A DNA stretch of 64,000 nt, from positions 8,386,065 through 8,450,064 of the forward strand of contig OZ018416.1 in the NCBI GenBank assembly GCA_963969595.1, in the 5' to 3' direction. Under the pieces are notes generated by a model. It ran no database searches. It had not been told where the DNA came from and was given only the letters and a program-made list of their open reading frames with translations. Shown here in pieces: positions 23,791 to 36,680 of the stretch. Position 1 is the stretch's first letter. Each line of letters begins with the position of its first letter. The DNA comes from Neckera pumila (taxonomy: Eukaryota; Streptophyta; Bryopsida; Hypnales; Neckeraceae). A program made the translations under genes and the position numbers.

Positions 23791-25287
23791 AATCCGTCTT
23801 GGGGTGTGTGAAGGAAGCTCGACCTTCTGTAGGATCTGTGTGTGAAAAGTTTTAAAACTCGTTTGATTTGTGCCAAAAATCGAAACCAAACAAAACTGTG
23901 TACGTGATAGAATGTTCAGTTTTACACTTGAGGTTTTGTTTTGACTTTCGAAATGGAGAGAGTCCGTCTGGTGGTCTGCTCAGTCACCCCGATTAGAATT
24001 CGTTTTGACCATATTAGGGTTTCGTTGGGTTGTTTGGAGGTCTGTCTGGCGGATCCTAATAAAAGAAACCCCGAGGTTAGCTCGGAGCTTTGTTTGTGGT
24101 GATTCCGTCCACTGCCTTCTTTTTTTGTTTTGCTGGATAACGCGATCGAGCGTGTCTTATGCGTTCTTGAAAAGGTGTGCTGCGGTGTGCGGGACGAGTG
24201 GTCGCTAGGAGAGATGAGCACATGCAGATCTCCGTTTTGAAGTTCGAATGGGCCGCTTCTTTGCTTGCAATCGTTGGACGCGGACGCGGAGATGGTAGAG
24301 TTTAAGCAGATTGATCAGAGATAATGCAGAGGATCCTTACAGTCGATCACCTACAAGCGCAGTGAAGAAGACGGCTAGGTTAGATCTGATGAATGCTTGA
24401 AATTCGGTTCTGATTTTAATTGGATTGGCAATGGTAGGTCCCTGAATTATTCCTGGATTTGAAAGTAGACGGCAAGAAGGAGATGATCTCCAACATATAA
24501 TTAGGTTCTAAGAGGCGCGAGTAACATACTATGGAAAAATGTAAAATGACATTCGGTTGGAGCTGTCAACGACTCGTGCCTGCACATTGTAAACATCATG
24601 GACGTCCAAATCGCGGCGATTGTCTTTCAAATCTCAGCCCAAAAGTTCAGGAGATTAGGTAGGCAATGCAAACTTGTGAGTCATGAGATTCATAGAGTCA
24701 GTAACTCAGTATCTGCCGAAACTTTGTACTCCGTATCATTCAATTGTGACCGTCTTCAATTGGTTCACAGTTCGTTATATATAGCACTGGAAACTGTAGT
24801 TAAGAATTTTAGATGACAACATGTAACACAATTAGTTGTTTCAAAACAAAGATCAGTACATCCACATTGAGCTTTGTCCAAGCCACCGCTCAAGTATGAC
24901 AATATCAACCCGTTTTAAAGCCAAACTGATGCAGGTTAATCTCAGAATCCATGAGAGATTGATATTTCCAGTTACACCTTAGTGATGATTTAGACTCAAC
25001 ACTATCAGAACATAGTGTCTTCCGATCGGGTGCTGGATTCGTTACCGTAAAATCTGATAAGCACCGTACCTCTGAAGAGCACCGTAGCAATCTGTGATTC
25101 TTGATTAGTCATTGACAAGTATTGATATGGCAAATGCAGGATCTAGTGGACATGGAAAATAATCGAAGGTTCCTATCATCGATGGGCTTAATTACGTACC
25201 GACTCAAATAAGCACTCTTGCCAGATCATGGCAAATGTCCTCAGCATCGATGATTTTAGCGGCAGTACGTACTAAAGGCTTCAAGGT
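23791..25287. other. Intergenic or retroelement leader sequence
   Basis: Moderate GC content and frames of 100 codons or fewer on either strand (for example 23922-24221 minus), with no recognisable product. The first 400 bases may belong to the LTR element that ends at 23790. Nothing else can be assigned. Confidence 0.45.
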
Positions 25288-27490
25288 GTGAGATTTCTCT
25301 GAAGAGTCGTGTAGCTAGCTTGATGAGATCACATAGACATTAATTAGCTCTCTAACTTGTTGAGTTTGGAAGTTATCATTCTTGTAGGCTTGTAGCTAGG
25401 TGCAGATCATTCATGTTGATGAATCATGCATGTGAGATGTAAGGCAAGTATCTTTTGATCTTTGGAATGCTAAAACATTATTCTCTAATACAGTGACGAC
25501 AATTAAGGTGTTATCATTAACTCCATCGCATGATCGACTCTGGGACGGTGATAGTGTACGTCGGAGATGGTAACATAAACAGTGCACTCCGACTTGCAAC
25601 TGTGCTTTGGTGCTTCGTTTCCGTTTTGTATGTGCATCAGTGCATGTCCACTCAGTTCCTAGCCTGATACCGCAGCGCTACATTTGAGCTCGTAGAGCAG
25701 GATCGATTAAGTAATTGAATCCAGCTTTTCTTTTACGTCGATCCTCATAAATGCAACAATGATACAAATCTACGTGTCTATGTATCTATATATATAACTG
25801 CTGACGCCAGAGCTGCAGTTGGTACTTGCGAGACGATTCCAATATATTGTATGAATACTGTATGAATGAGTTATGAACTTTCGATTAATTATCAGATCAG
25901 AGTTTTAATTGGAGGTCATGCAGTATATTGTGCTCACGTTGTGCTACACTTCTTCGCGGTTTTGAAAGTATGTTTTCTGTAGCAACATCTGGAGAGGAAT
26001 AAACTCAGTGAGTTATGAAGCAGCAAGGGTATGTGAGAATGACTCAGGAGGCGGTCATACATTTCTTTTGCTTCTTTCCTTTGTTTTTGACATAACTGAA
26101 CTGCTGAAGTGATCTTTTCAATGCAGAAAATCGCACAGAGACAAGCGTGCTACCTCGAACCAGAGCAAGTCAGTAGGTCATGTCTCTCTTCACACGTACG
26201 TAGTTGAAATTCCCCATTAATTTAGACTCTAGGTATGCATTTCTCAGCTGCTACTAACGGTGCACTTCATTTACATCCAGAGATGTTGAGGATGGCCACG
26301 CAACAACTGCAGAGACTTATTCAGGGCCAAACAACTGTACTGCGTGAGTTCCTATACAAATACATAACTGTACGAAACTTAGTGAACACCATTGATCGGG
26401 TATGAGATTTCTCTGAAGAGTTGTGTAGCAAGCTTGATGAGATCACATTGGCATCAGTCATCTCTCTAACTTGCAAGGTTTGGAAGTTGTAAAAACAATG
26501 GGATCATTCTTGTACCTAGGTGCAGATCATTCATGTTGATGTGAACTGTAGAGCAAGTATCTTCTGAGCTTTGGAATGCTAAAGCATTGTTCTCTAACAC
26601 AGTAACGATATTTAAGGTGTTATCATTAACTCCATCGCATGATCGACTCTGGGACTGAGATAGTGCACGAGGGAGATAGTAACTGAACGGTGCACTCCGA
26701 CTAGCTTGGAGCTGTGCTTCGGTGCTTTGTTCCGTTTTGTATGTGCATCAGTGCATGTCCACGCGGTTCCGAGCGGACCGAGCCTGATACCGCTACATTT
26801 GAAGAAGCTCGTAGAGCAGGATCGATTAAGTAATCAATCGAATCCAGCTTTGAATTCCTTTTACGTCGATCCTCATAAATGCAACAATGTTACAGATCTA
26901 TGTGTCTGTGTTTCTATATATGTATCTTCGAACGCCAGAGTTGCACTTGCGACTTGCGAGCCAATATATTGTATGGATACTGTTTGAATGAGTTACGAAC
27001 TTTCGATTATCTATCATCAGAGTTTTAATTGGAGGTCGTGCAGTATATTGTGCTCATGTTGTTTTACAATTCTTCGCGGTTTTGAAAGTATGTTTTCTGT
27101 CCATTTAGCAACACATCTCGAGAGGAATAAACTCAGTGAGTGATGAAGCAGCAAGGGGATGTGAGAATGCCTCAGGAGGTAGTCATACATTTTTTTTGTT
27201 TCTTTCCTTTGTTTTTGACACAACTGAACTGCTGAAGTGATCTTTTCAATGCAGAAAATCGCACAGAGACAAGCGTGCTACCTCGGACCAGAGCAAGTCA
27301 GGTAGGTCATGCCTCTCTTCACATGTAGCTGAATTCCCCACTAATTTTGGCTCTAGGTATGCATTTCTCAGCTGCTACTAACGGTGCACTTCATTTACAT
27401 CCAGAGATGTTGAGGATGGCTACGCAACAACTGCAGAGACTTATTCAGGGTCAAACAACTGTACTGTGTGAGTTTCTAACACAACTATAC
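25288..27490 (+). repeat. Tandem segmental duplication, two copies of about 1.1 kb
   Basis: agatttctctgaagag occurs at 25291 and 26405, a period of 1114 bp, and the whole 25288-26401 unit is repeated at 26402-27490 with roughly 85-90 percent identity judged by eye. Each copy has a TATA-like stretch (tctatatatata near 25785; tctatatatgta near 26912), an identical cagaaaatcgcacagagac segment after a pyrimidine-rich acceptor, and gatgttgaggatggc after another acceptor. The best-conserved blocks are these exon-like segments. Confidence 0.85.
26015..26405 (+). CDS. Possible small spliced gene, 60 aa, copy 1 of duplicated locus
   Basis: No family recognised. A model with three exons gives an open 60-residue product: 26015-26028 (MKQQ), 26127-26172 and 26283-26405. 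Junctions are GT-AG: GGgtatgt at 26029, acceptor atgcag at 26126, donor gtaggt at 26173, acceptor ccagag at 26282. The product is basic at first (KSHRDKRATSNQSKS) and then has a helical, Gln-rich part (MLRMATQQLQRLIQGQTTVL). In copy 2 the first donor is altered (ggatgt) and the second has an extra G (caggtaggt), so the same model does not hold there. The locus could equally be a spliced non-coding RNA or a relic of a larger gene. A TATA-like element lies about 230 bp upstream. Confidence 0.22.
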
Positions 27491-29192
27491 GAAACTTCGT
27501 GAACACCATTGCTCCGATATGCTACCCTGCCTACCCAAGTCATTGATTGCCGTCTTCTACACTGTAAGTGAGTCGGTACCTCACATATCCACATTCTCTG
27601 CTGCTTTTCTTTTCTCTTTGTGAAAAAGAAGGGACCAGCCCATTGCTACATTAAAGAGACTAAAATGCACCACCGTACCCAGGGCCCAAAGCCTTAAAGA
27701 CTCTTTGTAGAAATTTCTGACTTCCATACATGATTACGTAATGTTGGACAAGCACAGAGGGATTTTGGTAATCATTTGCTACATTGATCTGGTTTCTGAT
27801 GTTCTGACTGGTGCAGGATAGACCTTCATAATAATTGAGTTGCTATATTTTATACACGCACAAGTCAGAGCACAATGTATGTCTACTTTTACACTTCAGT
27901 GTAGGGTACAGCAGTTGATTGAGAGGTTTCCACAAATTGTATACCGTGTGCATTTCTTGGGGTCGTAGTCCGAGTAGTCTCAGACAGTTAACCCTGTTCA
28001 CGATGTTAATTAAAATTGATATGTTATGCACCAGTTCAGGACTTGCTCTATACACTTGTCAGATTACAAACAATGAGTGTTTACAAAGAGCTGTTGGATA
28101 TTCCAGATTTGAGTTTATTTGGGACTATCTTTTCTAACTAGTTTTGCGTTTTCAGCATATCAAGTTCTTGTTCTTGACATAATGAAAGAAAGTTTAAGAA
28201 AATCTTGAGATAGAAAGCAAACACTATGAACTCTACCTAATGACTTTTGGACACCCTTAATTACACATCTTAACACAAATCCTCTCTCATACTAAATCAA
28301 GATGTTTCACCTTCCCTAATGCCAAAGGATTTGATGAAAAAACACCAAAACATATAATTGGCTACATACTAATTGGCTACACCATGCATATGCATTGACA
28401 CAACAAATATCTCACTATTAACAAACCCTATTATGGTTGGCGTCTTGCAAAACTTTGCCCTACCATACTATGTATATATACTTTACCATAGTAGAATCCA
28501 CCTCCACTTAACCCATCAAAGGACCATAAAATACAATTCATTTAATTCAATAACAACAATTTCTCCTAAGACTCCATCAATTGACTTTAAAACTAATAAA
28601 TAGAAACTCTTTGGATAAATCACTATAAATCTTGGTTGGACACTGAAACCCTTAGTAGTCATCACTGGTGGAGCCAAAGGAATTATATTCGAGGCCTGTG
28701 GTACTTGCTGTCATCTGTCTCCCTAGTTTATTTGAGTCGTTCTTGAAATCATCATTGAAGTTTTCCATCAACGAATGAACCTAATGATTTGACGTTATAA
28801 GCAATTAATCACTTCCACTGATTGTTACAACTTGCTTCAAATGATTAGAGTCACGGATCTAGGAAAGCCTGCTACAATTCATGATAGCTACCAATTGATT
28901 AGTAAGAGCCATGAGCATCGACAATTGGGTGGTTGACTACTTCCAAATTCTATACAAATACTTTGGAGACTGTAGAAATTTGCACCAATTAGCTTTGTTG
29001 AAAGCGCAACAGTGCTCCACAATTGCAACAATAAACTTCTGCTTAAAATCAAGCACATACATGTGATTGCTGAAGTGACGCTATGAGGGTGTAGAAAGAA
29101 TTAAGTAATGTATTGTGAAGACTATTTAATTTCGTTGTGGGCCCATCAAGTTTACAAAAGCAATATTTTTCAATTTTAAATTCGGTCTAGCC
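27491..29192. other. Intergenic DNA, nothing recognised
   Basis: Mixed-composition sequence with open frames of 76 codons or fewer on either strand. No gene, RNA or bounded repeat identified. Confidence 0.55.
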
Positions 29193-29358
29193 CATTAGAA
29201 TAAATTTCAGGCCTCTGGAGGGCTGCTCCATAGCCTTTTGAGGTACTCTAAAATTTTATTTTATTTTGCTCAAAAAATCATTTTTTCCCTATTTCCGCCC
29301 TGTTGAAACTACAACGCCGTCACTGCCGTGGCGCAGGAATCCAGAATTTCAAATAAAA

Positions 29359-29397
<39 letters not shown>

Positions 29398-29572
29398 AAC
29401 TTACAAAAAAATTAAAGAACTTTTTTTTCTTGCTGAACTTGCCTGCTCCGACGAGCAGTCAAAGACTCTGACTGTTCACCAAGAGCATTTTTGAAGTTGA
29501 CAAGCTATGCAAAGAATAACATGGCATGTCAACTTCGGATGGCCCTCTTTAGGGCTGAAAATTTTTCTAATG
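29193..29572. mobile_element. CATTAG...CTAATG MITE, 380 bp
   Basis: Left end cattagaataaatttcaggc, right end agggctgaaaatttttctaatg, with CCTCTGGAGGGCTGCTCCA-type sequence just inside the left end. These match the termini of the elements at 10607-10888 and 33305-34569. An (ATT)n microsatellite of about 13 repeats lies inside at 29357-29396. No target duplication is obvious. Confidence 0.7.
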
Positions 29573-29824
29573 CCACGCTCGTAAAAGCGACTTTTATTTT
29601 CTTTTGTTTGTCCCATCATGTACTCTAGTACTATGTCAGATTCTTTATGAGTATAAAAAAATAGAATTGCTGTCAATTCCCTTTTTTAAATTTAATGGAC
29701 TTTCTTTGAAATGAATCAGCGCTGGTACTATATTTAATCTAACTATCTATTGTGTGAATCAATATCTTACAAATCTCAAAGAGCTCTCACAGCACGCAAT
29801 GCCCATTCCATAGCCACTAGGTAC

Positions 29825-30074
29825 CAGCCCTTCTTTTTTGGTTTTTGAAAAAGTGCCAAGATGGCGATCACTTCAAATTTGGTGAAGCATTTTATTTCTT
29901 TGTACATCCATCTTTTCTACCATAAAATACTTTTCAATTAATTTATGCACTTTTTCATCCAAATTTGTCAATTTCATCCATATTTTAAATTGGATTGAAA
30001 CTTTTTTGGCAAAAAAAAGATTTTCATTATGAAATGGTGCTTTCTGGCTCCATTTCGCCCAAAAAACAGGGCTG
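29825..30074. mobile_element. hAT-like MITE, 250 bp, with perfect 8-bp target duplication
   Basis: The left end CAGCCCTTCTTTTTTGG and the reverse complement of ccaaaaaacagggctg at the right end form the terminal repeats. The flanks 29817-29824 and 30075-30082 are both ctaggtac, an 8-bp duplication in non-repetitive sequence, which is strong evidence for hAT-type integration. No coding capacity. Confidence 0.9.
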
Positions 30075-30413
30075 CTAGGTACCCATTCTAACTCTGCTTA
30101 CAATCAGTTTCATAGCTTTTTGTAGGAACGCTTTGGAAAAGAGGGTCGGAATTACAGCCTACTACCTTATACGGTGAAATGGTGTCAGTTTGCAAAACTT
30201 GGCGTCTCCAAAAGTGAAGAAAGGGCACGCTTGTATGCCGCACCCCCATCAGCAACTCAACAAATTTTTAAAAATCTTAACATTTGTTGATTTATAAAAT
30301 TTTAATATAATTAAATTTATATCTTGAAATTTTGGAGAAAAAATTGGTTTGTTAATTTCCAAATTTTTATTAAGAAAATTTGATAATTTCTTTATTCTAA
30401 ATGTTCTAAACTA

Positions 30414-31227
30414 TTAACGTCTAAAGTGCCAAGACCTTTTCATCAAAAACCACTCAAAACTACAAAAATCTTTTGAATGTTTTTTTGCATATCAAAGCAT
30501 AAGACTTTACACTAGGGCTGAAATAAGAATGTATGGAAAAAAATTCAAAAAAGTTCATCACATAAATTGCAAAATATTTGCATAACTAGAATTTAAGACT
30601 TTGAATCTTCTTAGCTTAAAATTTTGCACTACCAATATTGAATTTCAAATCCTTTAAATTAAATAATTGAGTTGAAAGTCTAGGAAAAGAATTCAAAAAA
30701 TTATACACACTTGGTTTTTATTCTTTCAAAAATTGTTAAATAGAAATAGGTACGAGATAGAAATAAATGAACCAAACCCTATCACCTTTTTTTTTTAATT
30801 GTAAAAATTGAGTTCAAAAATGTATCACAAAAGTAATTCATTCAAAGAGATGCTTAGATTGTCCAAAAAACAAGGTTATTTATAATTTTCTCATCAAATG
30901 ATTCATTTCATGGAATGATTTGATTCATTCTATTTGATTCATTCCATATAGACAAAATATTTTCTATAAGAAACAAAAATTAAAAGAAGTTTTGTATTGA
31001 TTTTTTGTGATTTTCTTGGTATTACCCAACAAGTTCAATTTTGGGCTAAGGGTGGCATAACATTTACTCCCAAGCATCAATTCAAATAAAAATTATATTC
31101 CTAGAAAGCCAATGTGTTTTCCTATTTTTCAAAAAAAAATCAAAAATCAAGACAAAAATTGAAACGATAAGAGCCTACTCAAAATCCATTTTGTCTCTCT
31201 AGGGGATAATAGAACTTTATGCGTTAA
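30414..31227 (+). mobile_element. TTAA-ended element, copy C (814 bp)
   Basis: Starts TTAACGTCTAAAGTGCCAAG at 30414 and ends actttatgcgttaa at 31227. The interior shares cactcaaaactac, ttcaaataaaaattatattc and ggcataacatttac with other copies. No coding capacity. Confidence 0.7.
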
Positions 31228-33304
31228 GGTAAATCATATTCTTAACTTTGAAGATAACTGACATCAAACAATTTTTTCTATCAAATGTTTTATAATATAG
31301 TACGCAACCAATAAAAAATAGTATTATAGAATGTTAGGCAAACTTACCTAGTTTTGTAATTCAAATTTGCCAATTTCTAGGCATTTTTGCAATTGCTAGT
31401 TGTATGGATTCCACATGCAATCTCAAATTTTCAAGTGTAAAAATTTATAATTCAATATTAATATGACAAATTTCACTCATAAGTACTTCAAAATAGTCAC
31501 TTCTAATGCAATCAACCAAAATCCAAAAAAATACCAAATTTTTAGATTCAACTTCAAAATCTAAATTGTTCTAGAAATGCAATTGAGATTTGCTAGATTT
31601 TTTTAGTAATAATGTCTTTATAGAATGCTCCTTTAATTAGGATGGATTATTATAAATGAAAAGTGAAAGATAACATAATAAAGTTGTATGTGACCCCTAC
31701 ATATTGTAAAATGAGTTCCAACATCATACAATCACCTACTTATACCACATGACTTTATAGTGTGATCATTGGATAAATGCATTACCTAAAATTTGTTGTT
31801 GATAGGTTATGTCAACCATACCGATGACCTTTGCATTTAGATCTACTTAGATGAATGAATGACATTTAATCCATATTTTATAACTTTATAAATGTAATAA
31901 ATATAAATAAATCATCACTTCAACAAAAATCAAAATTTTTTTATTTTAGAAAACTGGCAACTTTTAAGAAAAAAATCATACATATATATATATGCAAGAT
32001 TGCTAAATGTATGAAATTAAATGGGTGATATATTCCATTTTAGCAAATATAATGGAAGTTTGAATTTTTATTTGCATTTCTTCATTTCTAATAGGCCGCA
32101 CGACCCAAAGCTTGATGGTATGAATAACAAACATACATACCCAATAATTAGGATAAATATTATGTGATACAGTTGAAGGTTCGAATTTTGAGCCAATGCA
32201 ATTATAAAAAATGAAATAAATCAACTCCTTTATCACATTCTTTGGAAAGCTTTGTAGGTAAATATTGTACTACCGGTAATAAAGTAATGAACTTTTTTAA
32301 ATGTCAATTTTTCAAAATAGAATAACTTTTTATCTTTACAAAGGTGACAAAATTAGATACTTTTATGATTACATCAATATATTTCTAGATTTTCGATGAA
32401 ATGTCATTCTACTCATCTAAATACAAATAATTTTGTTTAAAAAGCTAGTCCACAACAATCCATAGAACACATATTTTACTTTTATGGGATGCATTGATTG
32501 ATAAAGATCCATTGAGAGTTGCATGCCATAAGTTTTTAATTATATGGTATCAAAACTATCTTCACAAACCATATGGGTCAAATACAAGTATGTAATCGCA
32601 GCAATTGATCCTTTAAGTCTTATGATCCTTCATTTGAAATCACATAATTTCATTCTGAGAGGCTAACTTTACTACATCCAATAAAACTATAATAGTGACA
32701 ATGATTGGTCAAATGCAATTGCTCTTGTCCTAATGGATACTACACAATAGGTGGGAAATAAGAACATAGCTTTGAAATTTTGAATGCTTCCTTGTGATGA
32801 ACTACCATTAGTCATTACAAGGAAAATGGAGCTTAAAAAGGACCACAAATTGGCCTTCATGAATTGATTTAATTTAACAATAAAAACTATTGTTATTATT
32901 ATTATTATTATTATTAAAAATAATAATATATTAATAATTGCAATTCCTATTAGCTAAAATTTGATCATCTTGGACTATGAATTTTTTTCATTTTTTTTTC
33001 CATTATGACATCATTGCTAATCAAATTTAAGGGCCTTCATCACGTCTTATTTTTTTGGTTATAAAGTCTTTGAAGTTCAAAATTGGTGGTTATAGGCTTA
33101 TCCTTCCAGAATTAACCTTGAAAAAACTTTTAATACTTAAAATGTACTATGAATGATTTTTAGAGAAACTGTAACAAGGGTAAAAGGATGACTGCACCTA
33201 TCCATTCAAGAATATGGTATTTTTAGTTTGACTACTTTGCAGACAATGCCTCTCATTTTTAGAGTTAATTCTAAATGACTGCGGTACTTCAAAGTGACTT
33301 TGGG
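31228..33304. other. AT-rich intergenic DNA with microsatellite
   Basis: No gene recognised. A short (AT)n run lies near 31979-31992 and an interrupted (ATT)n microsatellite at 32893-32935. Confidence 0.6.
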
Positions 33305-34569
33305 CATTAGAGAAATTCTCAGCCCTCTAGAGGGTCGCTCCAAAGCAACTGAAAGCACCCCACGATTACATTTAACTTTGCTTAATGATTTGTTATTCCC
33401 CTATAGTCAACCACCTGAAGTCACAATGTTAGATAATTGTCAGTGGTTCAAAATCAAAGTACCAAGAGTTAAATAATCAGGGTTCAAGTCTTATAATGCA
33501 CCTTAATCCTGATTATTGCATACCTTGTTTTCTAATCAAGTTATGAATAAAAAAAAGCAAATATCAAAAATAGTCCAAGGACATCTACCATCAAGGGTTT
33601 TTTTAATGGCCTCACAGTAGACTTAATTCATTGACAATTGGTGAGAAGGAAGGGTGAAGAGGTTATTTTTACAGAGAAATCAATTGTCCATGGTAAATCT
33701 TCAAAGGATATGGGTTATTTAGAAGAGAGATCACTCATTGTCAAATGCAGAAATTGTGTTACAACTAGAATTTTAGACCTCATTTAGGCATAGTAGAATA
33801 AATTTTTTCAAAAAACTTTGAACTAAATAAAGTTATGAAATCAAGCTAGTTTTCATTTCCAAAAATCCATTTGAGGTTTCAAGCATCCAGTAAAAAGTAA
33901 TAAACAAAATTCTAAAAGGGGTTGAAAGGGAGATTTTCTTTGACATTCTAAAATTTCTTTTCCTAATTGTATCCAGAACTTTTAATTGGAGGCTCTAAAC
34001 CTCAAATAGATTTTGGGAGATGAAAACTATCTTGATAATCCAACTTTCTTTGGTTCAAAGTTTTTCAAAAAAATCATTCTACTATGCCTAAATGAGGTTT
34101 GAAATTCTTGTTTTAACATAATGATTACTTTAAATTTAACTATAAGCAATTGAGAAACTACAACTCAAAATTACATACTCCACATGGATTGTTCTACCTC
34201 CTACCCCCCATGTGTACATAATGAGCTTCTCTTCTCATCTACAAACACCTTAAACTAAGTGGCTTTAGAAGCTAGTTGGAAACGTAAGAATTCTCTAATT
34301 TTTTAGCAACTAGCTTGAAAATCCTCTTTATATTTCTTAATTTCATTGAATTTGATTAAATTCCCAATTAATCACCTTGTATGCTCACGCGGTTGAATAT
34401 TAAACAGACTTCTACTACACCTCATTATTGGAGTCTAGACGTCTTTCGCAAAATTCACACACTTTGACAATGCATTGCGGCTATATGCCCCTACTAATTC
34501 TCAGGTGATTAATAGACTGGTTTGGTCAATGTGGAGCGGCCCTCCAGAGGGCTGAGAATTTTTCTAATG
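33305..34569. mobile_element. CATTAG...CTAATG element, 1265 bp
   Basis: Left end cattagagaaattctcagcc, followed by a CTCTAGAGGG core and tcgctcca; right end ggagcggccctccagagggc followed by tgagaatttttctaatg. The termini match each other over about 35 bases and match the shorter elements at 10607 and 29193. The larger interior has no recognisable transposase. No clear target duplication. Confidence 0.68.
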
Positions 34570-35255
34570 GATGGTTTTGAATGACTAGTAGAGGATGTAA
34601 AAACTACAATTTTTCATTAAATTTTTTAAAGAGTTTTTAGACTATATTTTTGGTGCATGGTAGCGGAACTTCTCTCATTGAGGTATTCTTGACTATAGAA
34701 GAAGATGCTAAAATAATAGATCACAAAAAAACTTTTCTAATAAATTTTGGCAATTCTTTTTTCTTGCTCTTGTTATAAATTTAGGCATGAAAATGATATT
34801 TCTTGAATTTTAATTCAACAAATGAAATGAAGCATACTCAATCTAGTTTGTATTTTACTTTAAATAAAATAAAATTCAATATTTTATTACAATTTGAATA
34901 TTAAATCTATAACCACAATATGATGGTCTCCTAGAATGACACTTAATTTTGGTTCAAACCTTGAAGCTCTATACTATATTTTATGCCACTAATAAATAAA
35001 AAAAAGATTTCTAAGCAAATTTTGTACAACCTCCATCCCAAAATAAAACTAGGGTTTCAAAATATATTTATCCCAAATTAAATTCAAAATTGGCTTTCTA
35101 CAACTTGATCAACAACAATTAAAGCTAGTTTGATTACCTTGAAGCAAAAGAATCCGCAAATGCCATGCTCTAGAGTCTATATAGCAATTTGATCCCTACA
35201 AAGGGAATCAAAACGCAACCTTTAACCCAAAGGTGATGAATTCAACCCAGAACTA
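34570..35255. other. AT-rich intergenic DNA
   Basis: No gene, RNA or bounded repeat recognised. Confidence 0.55.
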
Positions 35256-35491
35256 CAATAGAACCTCTCTTAGTGCATAGTGCACGGATTATGCACTAGG
35301 AGAGGTTTATGCATTTGGAGAGGTGCAGTACTGTTCACTGCCTAATGTGGCTTCTAACTACAGGGCTTCCAACCATATGGCTTTTAACTACAAGGCCTCC
35401 AATCACTGTTCATCAATAAATGCTTCGAAGTACTATCTCTCTTAGTACATATTATGCACCAACAGAGTATACACTAAGAGAGGTTCTACTG
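35256..35491. mobile_element. Tc1/mariner (pogo-like) MITE, 236 bp, TA target
   Basis: Left end CAATAGAACCTCTCTTAGTG; right end read inward is CAGTAGAACCTCTCTTAGTG, 19 of 20 identical. Both ends abut a TA dinucleotide (35254-35255 and 35492-35493). The CAGTAGAACCTC-type terminus together with a TA target is typical of pogo-like Tc1/mariner elements. No coding capacity. Confidence 0.75.
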
Positions 35492-35626
35492 TATACTTAA
35501 ATCTGCTACTAACAAATTTCTTGTTGATAATTTCTTGGAGTTGAATCACAAGACACCATCATAATTGAATACGAAGAATATAATTGAACTTCCTTGCACC
35601 AGCATTGCTCAAAGAATGATCCAAAT

Positions 35627-35885
35627 CATTAGATGATATTTGGGGGTCTTGGAGGGCCGTTTCAGGCCTGTTCCCTGATCTGCCCAGATTCAGTGAACTC
35701 CAATATGAGTGTGTCAGAATTTTTTTTTTCAAACAAAAAAAAAAATTAATTTTTTTTTACCAAAATATCATTTTAAGCAAATTTTTTTTTTTTTTTTTTT
35801 TCAAAAAATGACTTGGCAGTCGCTCGACCACGTCAAACAGCAGGGGAACTCGGAGCCTTTCAAGACCCCCAAATCTCATCTAATG
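35627..35885. mobile_element. CATTAG...CTAATG MITE, second subfamily, 259 bp
   Basis: Left end cattagatgatatttggggg and right end ccccaaatctcatctaatg form terminal repeats of about 24 bp. The interior shares agggccgttt, aggcctgttcc, long poly-T and poly-A runs and an atgacttggc / gaccacgtcaa block with the element at 50543-50827. No coding capacity. Confidence 0.8.
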
Positions 35886-36680
35886 TAATGGCATTGGAGC
35901 AATTCCAAAAAAGGAGGAATTTGTCAATTTTGTTGCCTATTTTCAACTTGCACCACTTCACTGTTGACTTCCATTCTTTCACACCTAGTGGGATTGCCTA
36001 GAAGCTACAATAATTACACAATCTCCTAAAAATAGGAGTAATTCATGCACTAATCTAGCCATTTCGAGGAAAACCCGGATTAATTTTGGGATTGATATAA
36101 ATTTTCTTCATTTTCAATTTAAAAAATTTCACGAAAAAACCCTGAAATTTTCAAGACTTCTACAAAACAAGTGATTGCATCTTTGAAAAAAATAAAGTAA
36201 GGTCTACTCAAATATATGGGAAAATGGAGCATGCTTGGATAAACCCCAGCACGGAATTAGGTCACAGAGGGTTTGAGGATCCTTTGGATTGGGCAGCGGG
36301 CACAGGTCCCCGCGGCAGACATCCAAAACTAGTCAGACTGCGGGTGGCGTTCACCCATATCCGACTTTTGGCATTGGCAACGACAATCCGGTGTTTGCAG
36401 CTCGTTTCTCAGCGAGACTCACCTTGAATCTTTCTGTTTCTGAGCTTCAATAGTTACGTTAGTTCCATTTCTAAATTTGCTGCAAGAATTTCCTGTAGTT
36501 TTTGAAAGTTTCTGCAAGTTTTCTTGCTACTCTGTCGTGCGTTGTTGACGTTCGAGATTTAGGGGTTAACATTCTTCAAGCTTGGAGATTATTGAATTGC
36601 AAGTCTCAGTGTTGTTCGGCACACATTGTGAAGGGGTTTATCCAAAGGCAAAATTGGAGGGGTTTTACTTTACTTACACT
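35886..36680 (+). promoter_or_regulatory. Upstream region and leader of the Iojap/RsfS gene
   Basis: The sequence turns GC-richer from about 36220. No clear TATA box is seen at a defined distance. The 36502-36680 stretch has pyrimidine-rich and ttaggggtt sequence consistent with a transcribed leader. Exact start site unknown. Confidence 0.3.
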
